Shown one piece after another: positions 29,255-39,183 of a stretch of 64,000 nucleotides of DNA. The notes beneath the pieces are model-generated. The model made no database searches. It had not been told where the DNA came from and was given only the letters and a program-made list of their open reading frames with translations. Where the stretch lies: contig NZ_JAMOHM010000015.1 in NCBI RefSeq assembly GCF_024448335.1, positions 1 through 64,000 of the forward strand, read 5' to 3'. The stretch is from Stutzerimonas frequens (GTDB taxonomy: Bacteria > Pseudomonadota > Gammaproteobacteria > Pseudomonadales > Pseudomonadaceae). The first letter of the stretch is position 1; each line of letters begins with the position of its first letter. A program made the position numbers and the translations under genes.

Positions 29255-29872
29255 TCAGGGCCTGCTGCGTCCGGACAGATCGACGAACGCCGCCGGCGCG
29301 CGGCGCATCTCGATACCAGCGTCGTAAACGACGTTCACCAGTTCGACGATCATGATCGCCGTCAGCCCCCAGATCTGATATTCGCCAAAACGATAGGACG
29401 GGATGTACCAGCTCTGCCCCTGATAATCGATCCGGTGAGTGACCTCGCGCGGGTCCTGGCAGAAGAACTCCAGCGGCACCGAAAAGACCGAGGCGATTTC
29501 AGCATCGTTGGCCCGATACTCGACATAATCCGGTACCAGTCCGACATACGGCGTGACATGGATTCCATGCACCGAAACCAGACTGCTGAGTGGCCCGACC
29601 ACCTCCACCATGCCGGGAGCAAGCCCCACCTCCTCCTCGGCTTCGCGCAGCGCCGTCTCTAGCAGATCACGGTCCTCCGGATCACGGCGCCCGCCGGGGA
29701 ATGCCACTTCGCCGCCGTGGGTGGAGAGGCCCGCGGCTCGAAGCGTCAGCACAAGTTCCGGCGATTCGCTGCGAGTGATCGGCATCAACACGGCCGCCTC
29801 GGGCAGGCAACCCTCCGGCGCCAAGAGATGCGGAGAATAGCCACGCACCCGTCGGAGTATTGTGTCCAGCAT
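29255..29872 (-). CDS. CoA-pyrophosphatase type Nudix hydrolase
   Basis: This 205-aa protein has a full Nudix box (GGRRDPEDRDLLETALREAE, then EEVGL) preceded by the CoAse/NudL signature around LRAAGLSTHGGEVAFPGG. The family cleaves CoA and its derivatives to 4'-phosphopantetheine compounds and 3',5'-ADP. I chose the ATG at 29872 (MLDTILRRVRG); the frame extends 32 more codons. It appears to lead the string Nudix, carbonic anhydrase, DUF1289, purT. Confidence 0.9.
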   Translation of the reverse strand: MLDTILRRVRGYSPHLLAPEGCLPEAAVLMPITRSESPELVLTLRAAGLSTHGGEVAFPGGRRDPEDRDLLETALREAEEEVGLAPGMVEVVGPLSSLVSVHGIHVTPYVGLVPDYVEYRANDAEIASVFSVPLEFFCQDPREVTHRIDYQGQSWYIPSYRFGEYQIWGLTAIMIVELVNVVYDAGIEMRRAPAAFVDLSGRSRP

Positions 29873-30056
29873 GAATAGTCTCGTTTCGTCTTTGACCGGC
29901 ATCATGGCATGAAAGGCGCAACGGCCCAAGACCTCGGAAAAGTCATGGTGCCGGACGAACAGGCTCATGGGAGATCAGTCTCACGGTGGTTCGTGGCTTC
30001 CTTGCTGAATTACCGCGGACGGCCCAAGATTTGCCGTAATCGACAGGAATTCTTCC

Positions 30057-30611
30057 ATGAAGTACTGCAACCAGTGTGGCAACCCGGTCCTGATCCGCGT
30101 CCCGGACGGTGACAACCGACCGCGCTTCGTCTGCGATAGTTGTCAGACCGTGCACTACCAGAATCCACGCATCGTTGCCGGTTGCGTGCCGATCTGGGAC
30201 GACCAGGTGCTGCTCTGCCGGCGCGCGATCGAACCCAGACGCGGGTACTGGACGCTGCCGGCCGGCTTCATGGAAAACGGCGAAACGATACAACAGGCTG
30301 CTGCGCGCGAAACGCTCGAGGAAGCCTGCGCAAGAGTCAGGGACCTGCAGCTGTACACCCTGTTCGATCTGCCACATATCAATCAGGTCTACATGTTCTT
30401 TCGCGCGCAGCTGGTCGATCTGGACTTCTGTGCCGGGGACGAGAGTCTCGAGGTGAAACTCTTTCATCAGCAGGACATCCCTTGGTCCGAGCTGGCTTTT
30501 CCGACCATTGGCCGTACCCTAGAATGCTTCTTCACCGACCGGGTGCAGCAGACCTTCCCGGTACGTAACGAAGCCGTCTCCGGCCTCAGGCAGCGCGACC
30601 GGGCAAGTTGA
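30057..30611 (+). CDS. Nudix hydrolase with N-terminal zinc ribbon
   Basis: This 184-aa protein begins with a zinc ribbon (CNQCG near residue 4 and CDSC near residue 26). A Nudix domain follows with the box GFMENGETIQQAAARETLEE plus AC. The layout resembles NudC-type NADH pyrophosphatases but lacks the long N-terminal domain and the SQPWPFPxS motif, so NAD(H) specificity is not supported. It is divergent from the CoA-type Nudix gene and 59 bp upstream of an L,D-transpeptidase gene. Confidence 0.9.
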   Translation: MKYCNQCGNPVLIRVPDGDNRPRFVCDSCQTVHYQNPRIVAGCVPIWDDQVLLCRRAIEPRRGYWTLPAGFMENGETIQQAAARETLEEACARVRDLQLYTLFDLPHINQVYMFFRAQLVDLDFCAGDESLEVKLFHQQDIPWSELAFPTIGRTLECFFTDRVQQTFPVRNEAVSGLRQRDRAS

Positions 30612-30670
30612 TGTTCGGTACGGCATGACGGCAATACAGGTCTGATGCAGTTTTCCACGGGAAAGTTTCG

Positions 30671-31174
30671 ATGCGCTGGCTGTTCACCCTGCTCTGCCTA
30701 ACCTTCACTGCGATGTCCTACGCCAACACGACACCCAGCCTGGGCGGCTCCTCCATTGACAAGGTGCTGGTGGTCAAGTCGGAACGCCAACTTCATCTGG
30801 TCAGCGCCGGCCAGACGCTCAAGAGCTATCGCGTCTCGCTGGGCAAGCAGCCACGCGGCGCGAAGCTGCGTGAAGGCGACATGCGTACGCCCGAGGGTTT
30901 CTACTGGATCGACTGGCGCAAGACCAGCGACAAATACAACCTGTCGATGCACATCTCCTACCCCAACGCCCGCGACCTGGCACGCGCGCAGGAGGAAGGA
31001 GTGCCGCCGGGCAGCATGATCATGCTGCATGGCACGCCACTCGACGAGGAGTATCCCGAGTGGTTCTTCCACACCCTCGACTGGACCGAAGGCTGCATCG
31101 CCCTGAGCAACAGCGATATGCGGGAAATCTGGTCGCTGGTCAAGGACGGCACGCTGATCGAGATACGGCCCTGA
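30671..31174 (+). CDS. Periplasmic L,D-transpeptidase (YkuD domain)
   Basis: This 167-aa protein has a signal peptide (cleavage after SYA near residue 18). A YkuD domain follows with catalytic motif His120-Gly-Thr and Cys142 in WTEGCIALSN. Such enzymes form 3-3 cross-links or attach lipoproteins to peptidoglycan; the short single-domain form without LysM may have a narrower role. The ATG at 30671 gives a clean signal peptide. A GC-rich hairpin follows the stop. Confidence 0.9.
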   Translation: MRWLFTLLCLTFTAMSYANTTPSLGGSSIDKVLVVKSERQLHLVSAGQTLKSYRVSLGKQPRGAKLREGDMRTPEGFYWIDWRKTSDKYNLSMHISYPNARDLARAQEEGVPPGSMIMLHGTPLDEEYPEWFFHTLDWTEGCIALSNSDMREIWSLVKDGTLIEIRP

Positions 31175-31200
31175 CCCATCCAGGCAACATCCAATAACGG

Positions 31201-31220
31201 CGGGGGGCGCTCTCCCCCCG
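31201..31220. terminator. GC-rich hairpin between convergent genes
   Basis: CGGGGGG, 6-base loop, CCCCCCG lies between the stops of the L,D-transpeptidase and the YqfO-like gene. It is a stable stem without a T-tract, so termination is likely but not certain. Confidence 0.55.
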
Positions 31221-31221
31221 A

Positions 31222-31539
31222 TCAGAACTGCATATCGGACAGACGCCACACATCGAACGCTGGTGTTTCGTAGGGGTGAGCCTTCTTCATCGCCTTGACG
31301 CTGTCGTGAATCAGCTCGTCGGCGACCACCATCTCGACCTTCCATTCGGCCACGTGCTGCACTTGTCCGGTCTGGCCCAGAAAAGGCTGACTTCCCTCCA
31401 GCGGCCGATACTGCCCCTGCCCCAGCGTCTGCCAGCAGCAGCTGTCATAACTACCGATTCGACCGCCACCTACTGTGAACACTGCTTTCTTGACCGCTTC
31501 CAGATGGCTTTCCGGAACATAGAAACACAGTTTGTACAT
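31222..31539 (-). CDS. YqfO/NIF3-associated CutA-like domain protein
   Basis: This 105-aa protein begins MYKLCFYVPESHLEAVKKAVF. It carries the GGGRIGSYDSC segment and the C-terminal KAHPYETPAFDVW motif of the YqfO domain. In other bacteria the same domain is inserted in NIF3 proteins. The fold resembles PII/CutA trimers; function is unknown. I chose the ATG at 31539; the frame extends 25 codons without support. It lies downstream of purL on the same strand but beyond its terminator. Confidence 0.85.
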   Translation of the reverse strand: MYKLCFYVPESHLEAVKKAVFTVGGGRIGSYDSCCWQTLGQGQYRPLEGSQPFLGQTGQVQHVAEWKVEMVVADELIHDSVKAMKKAHPYETPAFDVWRLSDMQF

Positions 31540-31684
31540 CGACCTCTCCGTGCGCATGAAGCCTGGCGCGTGGCCAGACGAGATAGATGGCAGTTTGCCA
31601 GCCACGCACCGCACAAAAGGTGCTGCGCGTCATAGCTCAGACGCCGAGCAGGACCCGCGGTTCATAGACATTGGTCCAAATGAA

Positions 31685-31713
31685 AAGCCCGCTGATCGGC
31701 GATCAGCGGGCTT
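31685..31713 (-). terminator. Intrinsic terminator of purL
   Basis: AAGCCCGCTGATC, loop of 3 bases, GATCAGCGGGCTT: a perfect 13-bp stem followed on the minus strand by TTTCATTT. It lies 25 bp past the purL stop. Confidence 0.93.
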
Positions 31714-31737
31714 GCAGGGCTCGGGTCGAAAGCGTGA

Positions 31738-34700
31738 TCAGTCAACCCAGACACGAGCATTGCGGAACATGCGCATCCAGCCGCCGTCCTCCTGCCATTC
31801 GTCCGGACGCCAGGAGTTGGTTACGGCGCGGAACACCCGCTCGGGGTGCGGCATCATGATGGTTACACGACCATCACGACTGCTCAGACCCGTTATGCCC
31901 CGCGGCGAGCCGCTCGGGTTGGCAGGATAGCGCTCGGTGACCTTGCCATGGTTGTCGACGTAGCGCAGCGCCACGGTACCGGAGAGATCAGCCTGCAACA
32001 TGGCCTCCTCGCTTTCGAACTCCGCATGGCCTTCGCCATGAGCGATGGCGATCGGCAGGCGGGAGCCGGCCATGCCCTGCAGGAAGATCGACGGCGAGTC
32101 CTGAATCTGGACCATTGCCACGCGCGCTTCGAATTGCTCCGAGCGGTTGCGCACGAAGTGCGGCCAGTACTCGGTTCCCGGGATCAGCTCGTGCAGGTTG
32201 CTCATCATCTGGCAGCCGTTGCACACACCCAGGGCGAAGCTGTCCTTGCGCTCGAAGAAGGCTTGGAAGCCGTCGCGCGCGCGCGCATTGAACAGGACCG
32301 ACTTGGCCCAGCCCTCGCCGGCACCCAGCACGTCGCCATAGGAGAAACCGCCGCAGGCGACCAGGCCCTTGAACGCCTCGAGGCTGACGCGACCGGAGAG
32401 AATGTCGCTCATGTGCACGTCGACCGCGGCAAACCCGGCCCGGTCGAACGCCGCTGCCATCTCGACCTGACCGTTGACGCCCTGCTCGCGCAGCACCGCC
32501 ACCTGCGGGCGCACACCGCGCTTGATGTAGGGCGCGGCGATATCCTGGTTGACGTCGAAGCCCAGCTTGACGCTGAGGCCGGGATTGTCCTCCTCCAACA
32601 GCGCGTCGAACTCCTGGTCGGCGCACTCGGCGTTGTCCCGCAGGCGCTGGATCTGGTAGCTGGTCTCGGCCCACTGGCGCTGCAGCAGGCGACGGTCGCC
32701 GCTGAACACCTCGTTGCCGGCCAGCCTGATGGAGACATAGCCATTGTTGGCGGGCTGCCCGATGACCGCGACGCAGTCGCCGAGGCCGGCTGCGCTGAAC
32801 TGCGAGAGCACGATCTCGGTGTCATCCTGGCGTACCTGAATGACCGCACCCAGCTCTTCGTTGAAGAGCACGGCTGGCACGTCATCGGCATCATCCAGCA
32901 GACCATCGAGATTCAGATTCAGACCACAGTGACCGGCGAACGCCATTTCCAACACGGTAGTCAGCAAGCCGCCGTCGGAACGGTCATGATAGGCCTGCAG
33001 CAGCCCATCGGCGTTGAGCCCCTGAATGACGGCAAAGAATGCGCGCAGGTCTTCGGCATCGTCGAGATCCGGCACCTGCCGACCGAGCTTGCCGTAGACC
33101 TGCGCGAGAATCGATCCACCCAGGCGGTTCTGCCCGCGACCGAGGTCGATCAGGATCAGGTCGGTGGCCCCCTTGTCCAGGCGCAGCTGTGGCGTCAACG
33201 TACGGCGAACGTCGCTGACCGGAGCAAAGCCAGACACGATGAGGGAAAGCGGCGACGTCACACTCTTCTCGGCGCCCTCTTCCGACCAGCGCGTCTTCAT
33301 CGACATCGAGTCCTTGCCCACCGGAATGGTAATGCCCAGCTGCGGGCAGAGTTCCATGCCAACGGCACGCACGGTGTCGTACAGGCGTGCATCCTCCCCC
33401 GGATGCCCGGCTGCGGCCATCCAGTTGGCCGACAGCTTGATGTCGGAGATCTTCTCGATGGAAGCGGCAGCCAGGTTGGTCAGCGTCTCACCGATGGCCA
33501 TGCGTCCGGAGGCCGGAGCGTCGAGCAGTGCCAGCGGGGTGCGCTCGCCCATTGCCATCGCCTCGCCGCAATTGACGTCGAAGCTGGCGGCGGTTACCGC
33601 ACAGTCCGCCACGGGCACCTGCCATGGACCGACCATCTGGTCGCGGACCACCTGGCCGGTGATGCTGCGGTCACCGATGGTGATCAGAAAGCTCTTGCTG
33701 GCCACCGCAGGATGGCGCAGCACGCGGCCCACGGCTTCGTCCAGATAGACCGCCGCGGCATTGAAGTCATCGCCCAGTTCGGCTTCGCGGCTGGCGCTGC
33801 GGTGCATGCGTGGCGCCTTGCCGAGCAGCACGTTGAGCGGCATGTCCACCGGCTTGTTGCCGAAATGGCTGTCGGCGACAGTCAGATGCGCTTCCTCGGT
33901 GGCCTCGCCGACCACCGCGAACGGGCAACGCTCGCGCTCGCAGATGGCCTTGAAACGTTCGAAATCGGCCGCATCGACCGAAAGCACGTAACGCTCCTGG
34001 GATTCGTTGCACCAGATTTCCAGCGGCGCCATGCCCGGCTCGTCGTTGGGAATGTTGCGCAGCTCGAAACGGCCGCCGCGGCCGCCATCGTTGACCAGCT
34101 CGGGGAAGGCGTTGGACAGGCCGCCGGCGCCCACGTCGTGAATGAACTTGATCGGGTTCTGCTCGCCCATCTGCCAGCAGCGATCGATGACTTCCTGGCA
34201 GCGACGCTCCATTTCCGGGTTGTCGCGCTGTACCGAGGCGAAGTCCAGATCAGCCGAGCTGGTACCGGTGGCCATCGACGATGCCGCACCGCCACCCAGG
34301 CCGATCAGCATGGCCGGGCCGCCGAGGACGATCAGCTTGGCGCCGACCGAAATCTCACCCTTCTGCACATGCTCTTCGCGAATGTTGCCCATGCCGCCGG
34401 CAAGCATGATCGGCTTGTGGTAGCCGCGCACTTCCTCGCCATACGGGGTGCTGATTGCCTGCTCGAAGGTACGGAAATAGCCGGTCAGCGCCGGCCGACC
34501 GAATTCGTTGTTGAACGCGGCGCCGCCCAGCGGACCCTCGATCATGATGTCCAGCGGGGTGACGATGCGCTCGGGCTTGCCGTAGGGCTTTTCCCAGGGC
34601 TGCTCGAAACCTGGGATGTTCAGGTTGGATACGGTGAAACCGGTAAGGCCGGCCTTCGGCTTGGCGCCGCGGCCAGTGGCACCCTCGTCGCGAATCTCGC

Positions 34701-35634
34701 CGCCCGAGCCGGTGGAAGCCCCGGGGAACGGCGCGATGGCGGTCGGGTGGTTGTGGGTTTCCACCTTCATCAGGATATGCACCGGCTCCTGCCTGGCCGC
34801 GTACTCGCGCGTCTCAGGATTCGGATAGAAGCGCCCGGCGACGTTGCCGACGATGACCGCGGCATTGTCCTTGTACGCCGACAGCACGCCCTCGTTGTGC
34901 AGCTGGTAGGTGTTCTTGATCATGCCGAACAGGGACTTTTCCTGGCTCTCGCCATCGATGTCCCAACTGGCATTGAAGATCTTGTGCCGGCAGTGCTCGG
35001 AGTTCGCCTGGGCGAACATCATCAGCTCGATATCGTGCGGGTTGCGCCCCAGTCCGGTGAAGGCCTGTACCAGGTAATCGATTTCGTCCTCGGCCAGGGC
35101 CAGGCCCAGTTCGACGTTGGCCTTCTCCAGCGCGGCGCGGCCGCCGCCGAGTACATCGACCGCCGCCAGCGGCTTCGGCTCGGCATGGCTGAACAGGTTG
35201 GCGGCCTCCTCGAAGCGGCCCAGCACCAGCTGGGTCATGCGGTCGTGCAGCGCGGCAGCGACAAGCTTGGCGTCGCCGTCGGAGATTTCACCCTGCACGT
35301 AGTAGGCGATCCCCCGCTCCAGCCTCTGGATCTTCTCCAAGCCGCAATTGTGGGCGATGTCGCTGGCCTTGCTCGACCAGGGCGAGATGGTGCCGAAACG
35401 CGGCACTACCAGGAACAGCCGACCGGCGGGTTCCTGTACCGGCACGCTGGGTCCGTACTTCAGCAGGCGGGTCAGTACGTGCTGCTCATCCGCATCAAGC
35501 GTGCCGGAAACCTCGGCGAAATGGGCGAACTCGGCGTACAACCCGCTGACGGCGGGGACCTTCTCGGTCAGTTGTGCCAGGAGCTTGCCATGACGGAAGG
35601 CGGAAAGAGCGGGAGCGCCGCGCAGGATCAACAT
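31738..35634 (-). CDS. purL: Phosphoribosylformylglycinamidine synthase
   Basis: This enzyme converts FGAR and glutamine to FGAM in purine synthesis. It is the large single-chain type (1298 aa): an N-terminal PurS-like domain ([13 protein letters not shown]), two synthetase halves with [29 protein letters not shown] and the DGG-rich ATP site, and a C-terminal class-I glutaminase domain. The glutaminase has the nucleophile Cys in [11 protein letters not shown] and His/Glu in PHPERVFR. Motifs are complete, with no frameshift. It has a strong terminator downstream. Confidence 0.97.
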   Translation of the reverse strand: MLILRGAPALSAFRHGKLLAQLTEKVPAVSGLYAEFAHFAEVSGTLDADEQHVLTRLLKYGPSVPVQEPAGRLFLVVPRFGTISPWSSKASDIAHNCGLEKIQRLERGIAYYVQGEISDGDAKLVAAALHDRMTQLVLGRFEEAANLFSHAEPKPLAAVDVLGGGRAALEKANVELGLALAEDEIDYLVQAFTGLGRNPHDIELMMFAQANSEHCRHKIFNASWDIDGESQEKSLFGMIKNTYQLHNEGVLSAYKDNAAVIVGNVAGRFYPNPETREYAARQEPVHILMKVETHNHPTAIAPFPGASTGSGGEIRDEGATGRGAKPKAGLTGFTVSNLNIPGFEQPWEKPYGKPERIVTPLDIMIEGPLGGAAFNNEFGRPALTGYFRTFEQAISTPYGEEVRGYHKPIMLAGGMGNIREEHVQKGEISVGAKLIVLGGPAMLIGLGGGAASSMATGTSSADLDFASVQRDNPEMERRCQEVIDRCWQMGEQNPIKFIHDVGAGGLSNAFPELVNDGGRGGRFELRNIPNDEPGMAPLEIWCNESQERYVLSVDAADFERFKAICERERCPFAVVGEATEEAHLTVADSHFGNKPVDMPLNVLLGKAPRMHRSASREAELGDDFNAAAVYLDEAVGRVLRHPAVASKSFLITIGDRSITGQVVRDQMVGPWQVPVADCAVTAASFDVNCGEAMAMGERTPLALLDAPASGRMAIGETLTNLAAASIEKISDIKLSANWMAAAGHPGEDARLYDTVRAVGMELCPQLGITIPVGKDSMSMKTRWSEEGAEKSVTSPLSLIVSGFAPVSDVRRTLTPQLRLDKGATDLILIDLGRGQNRLGGSILAQVYGKLGRQVPDLDDAEDLRAFFAVIQGLNADGLLQAYHDRSDGGLLTTVLEMAFAGHCGLNLNLDGLLDDADDVPAVLFNEELGAVIQVRQDDTEIVLSQFSAAGLGDCVAVIGQPANNGYVSIRLAGNEVFSGDRRLLQRQWAETSYQIQRLRDNAECADQEFDALLEEDNPGLSVKLGFDVNQDIAAPYIKRGVRPQVAVLREQGVNGQVEMAAAFDRAGFAAVDVHMSDILSGRVSLEAFKGLVACGGFSYGDVLGAGEGWAKSVLFNARARDGFQAFFERKDSFALGVCNGCQMMSNLHELIPGTEYWPHFVRNRSEQFEARVAMVQIQDSPSIFLQGMAGSRLPIAIAHGEGHAEFESEEAMLQADLSGTVALRYVDNHGKVTERYPANPSGSPRGITGLSSRDGRVTIMMPHPERVFRAVTNSWRPDEWQEDGGWMRMFRNARVWVD

Positions 35635-35835
35635 CGTCGGAACAGCCTCGGAGGGGGAGCAGTCGGGGCGCGTATTCTAGCTCATGACGATGGGCAAGGG
35701 GCAGCGACCCGCTGCAAGTCCGGAGCCGTGCTGACAGCTGGACCCGACGACCAGCGTAAAGCCGCAACCTGCCCCGCGAGCCCACGCCCAGCCCGCCAGG
35801 ACCGATGACGGAATCGACCGCGAGCCGGCCGCTGG

Positions 35836-37170
35836 CTAGCGCGCGCCACCCTGAAGCCTGACTCCCCTCCAGACGCCGTATTGGCCGACCGGCTGTTTCA
35901 TCGGCAGGCGTTTCACCTCGGCCAGGGCGTGGCTATCGAGAACGATCAGCGCTCCCTCGTCGCGCTGCAGGCTGACCAGGACATGGCGGCCATCTCGTGA
36001 GAATTCGACATGAGCCAGTGTCGCCTCCGGCTCGGCCAGGAATTCGCGCGCCACTTCCAGCGTCTCGCGGTCGATCGCCTGCAGCACCTGCCGAGAGTCG
36101 GCCGGCATCGTCGAAACGACCAACAGATGCCGGCTGTTCTCGTGAGCCGTGAGCAAGCGCCCAGGCCCCTTCAGAGCGATACGTCGTACCAGCGCGCGTT
36201 GCTGCGGATCGATCACCGCGATTTCGGGCGACACCTGACCGGTGCTGGCCATCAGCAACCTGCCGTCGCGCCGCCAGGCGACACTCGATGCCATGTCTGG
36301 GTGCCCTTGCATGGGCAACCGGCCGATCCGCCGACGCGCATCCAGATGAACGACCTCCACCTCGCCCTGGGACGACACGCCGAACAGCTCGGCCTGCTCC
36401 GGGTTGAAGAAGAAGTCATCCAACGGCCCATCCAGCTCGATCCGCCGGGGGTTGAGATAACCGGAAACGAACGTCCCCTCCCGGTACTGGAAGTCATGCA
36501 CCAGACCGATCGCCATATCCTCGGCGCCAGGGTCATAGCTGACCTCCCACAGCTCGGCGATGTCCTTCATCGCAACGATGAACGACCGACGCGCCGGCAG
36601 ACCGTAGACCGCCGACACCCGCGAGCTGCGCTCGCCCTTGTGGTCGAGGGTCGGCAGGACCTTGAGCAGGTTGAGTTCTCCATCGAGCAGCACCAACGCA
36701 TGGGGCCGCAGATTAGCCACGGCAATGTGGTCGCCGGCAGGGGAAATGGCGATATTGCTGCTGTCCAGACCCGCACGCACTTCGGCGACGACCGTCAGCG
36801 TCCACAGATCGTACTTGGTCACCCAGCCATCGCGGGATACGAAAAACACAAAGCGCCCATCGCGAGTGAAACAGGGGCTGCCATGCACACCTCGCGTGAC
36901 AAAGTAGTGGATGGGCTCGAGCTTTTCGCCATCGAGAATGGTGACATGCGAGCCGCCGGCCTCGACCACGAGGATCAGCCCCAGCGGATCGGCTTCATAA
37001 GCGGGCGAATCAGTTGCCTCGGCCTCACGCGGCACATGACGGGAAAGCGCGATGTCCGCCGGTGTCCAGAGCGCCTCTGCCTGTGCCGAGGCGACCAGCG
37101 CGCACGCCAGCAGCCAGGCGACTGCTAACTGTAGCGAACGAATGACACCACAGGTTCTGCGCTTCGACAT
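35836..37170 (-). CDS. Exported cytochrome d1-type beta-propeller protein (NirF-like)
   Basis: This 444-aa protein has a signal peptide (cleavage after AEA near residue 33). A propeller of the NirS-C/NirN/NirF family follows. Marks are SRDGWVTKYDLW (residues 112-123), DSSNIAISPAGDHIAVANL, RRSFIVAMKDIAELWEVSYD, HVEFSRDG at His387, and the closing RLPMKQPVGQY. There is no CxxCH, so no covalent haem c domain, which makes NirF the closest layout. NirF acts in haem d1 synthesis for cytochrome cd1 nitrite reductase. No nir, nos or nor gene lies in the window, so this is an isolated member. It could be a d1-binding paralogue or a protein of changed function. Confidence 0.8.
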   Translation of the reverse strand: MSKRRTCGVIRSLQLAVAWLLACALVASAQAEALWTPADIALSRHVPREAEATDSPAYEADPLGLILVVEAGGSHVTILDGEKLEPIHYFVTRGVHGSPCFTRDGRFVFFVSRDGWVTKYDLWTLTVVAEVRAGLDSSNIAISPAGDHIAVANLRPHALVLLDGELNLLKVLPTLDHKGERSSRVSAVYGLPARRSFIVAMKDIAELWEVSYDPGAEDMAIGLVHDFQYREGTFVSGYLNPRRIELDGPLDDFFFNPEQAELFGVSSQGEVEVVHLDARRRIGRLPMQGHPDMASSVAWRRDGRLLMASTGQVSPEIAVIDPQQRALVRRIALKGPGRLLTAHENSRHLLVVSTMPADSRQVLQAIDRETLEVAREFLAEPEATLAHVEFSRDGRHVLVSLQRDEGALIVLDSHALAEVKRLPMKQPVGQYGVWRGVRLQGGAR

Positions 37171-37304
37171 GCCGACGCCCCGGACGCGATGGGATGCGAC
37201 GATTACAGGCTATCGCCGGATGTCCGCCCATGACCGATGTCAACCGGAGGTTAGGCGGGATGCCGGAACAGGGCGACTGTTTCCGCTCGGAGACCTGCCG
37301 CTCT

Positions 37305-38072
37305 TCAATGCAGGATCTGACTGAGGAACAGCTTGGTCCTGTCGTTCACTGGGTTGGTGAAGAACACCTCCGGCTCGGCCTGTTCGACAATCTCCCCCTT
37401 ATCCATGAAGATCACCCGGTCGGCCACGGTGCGGGCGAAGCCCATTTCATGCGTCACGCAGAGCATGGTCATGCCGCTTTCGGCGAGACCGATCATGGTG
37501 TCCAGCACTTCCTTGACCATCTCCGGGTCGAGCGCCGAAGTCGGCTCGTCGAACAGCATGATCTTCGGCTTCATGCACAGCGCCCGGGCGATCGCCACCC
37601 GCTGCTGCTGGCCGCCGGAGAGCTGACCGGGAAACTTGTTGGCCTGCTCGGGAATGCGCACGCGCTCGAGATAATGCATGGCGATCTCCTCGGCCTGCCG
37701 GCGCGGCAGCTTGCGCACCCACATCGGTGCCAGGGTGCAGTTCTGCAGCACGGTCAGGTGCGGAAACAGATTGAAGTGCTGGAAGACCATGCCGACTTCA
37801 CTGCGAATCGCCTCGATCTGCTTGAGATCGCTGGTCAGCTCCACACCATTGATGACGATCCGCCCCTGCTGATGCTCCTCCAGCCGATTCAGGCAGCGGA
37901 TGGTGGTGGACTTGCCCGATCCGGACGGCCCGCACAGCACGATGCGTTCGCCCTGCCGCACGGAAAGGTTGATGTCCTTGAGCACATGGAACTGGCCGAA
38001 CCACTTGTGCACGCCCTGCATGCGGATGACCGGCTCGCTTGCCTGCCCGGCCTGCGCGATTGAATCATTCAT
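37305..38072 (-). CDS. aapP: General amino-acid ABC transporter ATP-binding protein
   Basis: This 255-aa ATPase energises AapQM. It has Walker [10 protein letters not shown], the Q-loop [13 protein letters not shown], the ABC signature [15 protein letters not shown], Walker [13 protein letters not shown] and the H-loop THEMGF, all intact. It is the last gene of aapJQMP, starting 9 bp after aapM. Confidence 0.95.
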   Translation of the reverse strand: MNDSIAQAGQASEPVIRMQGVHKWFGQFHVLKDINLSVRQGERIVLCGPSGSGKSTTIRCLNRLEEHQQGRIVINGVELTSDLKQIEAIRSEVGMVFQHFNLFPHLTVLQNCTLAPMWVRKLPRRQAEEIAMHYLERVRIPEQANKFPGQLSGGQQQRVAIARALCMKPKIMLFDEPTSALDPEMVKEVLDTMIGLAESGMTMLCVTHEMGFARTVADRVIFMDKGEIVEQAEPEVFFTNPVNDRTKLFLSQILH

Positions 38073-38081
38073 ATTTCACTC

Positions 38082-39179
38082 CTAACGCTTGTGGCCGGTG
38101 TCCAGCTTGCGCTCCAGGCGCATGGAATAGCGGGACATGCCGAAACAGAACATCCAGTACACCAGCGCGGCGAACACATAGCCTTCGGTGGACATACCCA
38201 GCCAGGCCGGGTCCGCCGTAGCGCGCTTGATGCTGTTGAGGAAGTCGAACAGGCCGATGATGATCACCAGGCTGGTGTCCTTGAACAGGGCGATGAAGGT
38301 GTTGACGATGCCCGGAATGACCAGCTTCAGCGCCTGCGGCAGGATCACCAGCAACGTGCTGCGCCAGTAGCCAAGGCCCATGGCGGCCGCCGCCTCGTAC
38401 TGCCCCTTGGGGATCGCCTGCAAGCCGCCGCGCACCACCTCGGCGATATAGGCAGCCTCGAAGAACACCACCATCAGCATCGCCCGCAACAGCTTGTCGA
38501 GGTTCATGCCTTCGGGCAGGAACAGCGGCAGCATCACCGACGACATGAACAGCACGGTGATCAGCGGTACGCCGCGCCAGAACTCGATGAAGGTCACGCA
38601 GAGCACCCGGATGGCCGGCATGTCCGAGCGTCGCCCGAGCGCCAGCAGGATGCCCAGCGGCAAGGCACCGGCAATGCCCACCGCGGCGATCACCACCGTC
38701 AGCATTAAGCCGCCCCACTGACTGGTCGGCACCGTCTGCAGCCCGAAGAATCCGCCGTGCAGCAGCCAGTAGGCCAGCAGCGGATAGACCAGCAGATAGC
38801 CCAGCCCATAGCGCAGCTTGTGCGGCATCTGCCGCAGGAACAGCGGCGCCGCGCCGATGATCGCCAACCATGCCGCCGCATCGACCCGCCAGCGCAGCTC
38901 CGTGGGGTAAAAGCCGTACATGAACTGGCCGAAGCGAGCCTGCACGAACACCCAGCAGGCGCCTTCGCGGCTGCAATCGGCGCGCGTCTCGCCGGTCCAG
39001 TCGGCCTTGAAGATGGCCCATTCGAGTACCGGCGGCACAACCAGCCAGAGCAGGTATAGGCCTACCAGCGTCAGCAGGGTATTGATCCAGCTGGAAAACA
39101 GATTGGCCCGTAGCCAGCCGAGCGCACCGATGCTGATCGTCGGTGGCGGCAGGTCGGGCTTGAAGGAATGAATGGTCAT
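38082..39179 (-). CDS. aapM: General amino-acid ABC transporter permease AapM
   Basis: This 365-aa inner-membrane permease has several hydrophobic segments and, in the C-terminal half, the polar-amino-acid permease motif with the EAA-type loop (EVVRGGLQAIPKGQYEAAAA). Its long N-terminal part with a periplasmic loop is characteristic of AapM rather than shorter HisM-type permeases. It starts 4 bp after aapQ. Confidence 0.94.
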   Translation of the reverse strand: MTIHSFKPDLPPPTISIGALGWLRANLFSSWINTLLTLVGLYLLWLVVPPVLEWAIFKADWTGETRADCSREGACWVFVQARFGQFMYGFYPTELRWRVDAAAWLAIIGAAPLFLRQMPHKLRYGLGYLLVYPLLAYWLLHGGFFGLQTVPTSQWGGLMLTVVIAAVGIAGALPLGILLALGRRSDMPAIRVLCVTFIEFWRGVPLITVLFMSSVMLPLFLPEGMNLDKLLRAMLMVVFFEAAYIAEVVRGGLQAIPKGQYEAAAAMGLGYWRSTLLVILPQALKLVIPGIVNTFIALFKDTSLVIIIGLFDFLNSIKRATADPAWLGMSTEGYVFAALVYWMFCFGMSRYSMRLERKLDTGHKR

Positions 39180-39183
39180 GCGC

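Noticed and set aside
31846-35808. 1320-codon open frame on the plus strand covering purL
   Set aside because: It is antisense to an intact, motif-complete purL. Long antisense frames are common in GC-rich genes with strong third-position bias. The translation has no recognisable domain.
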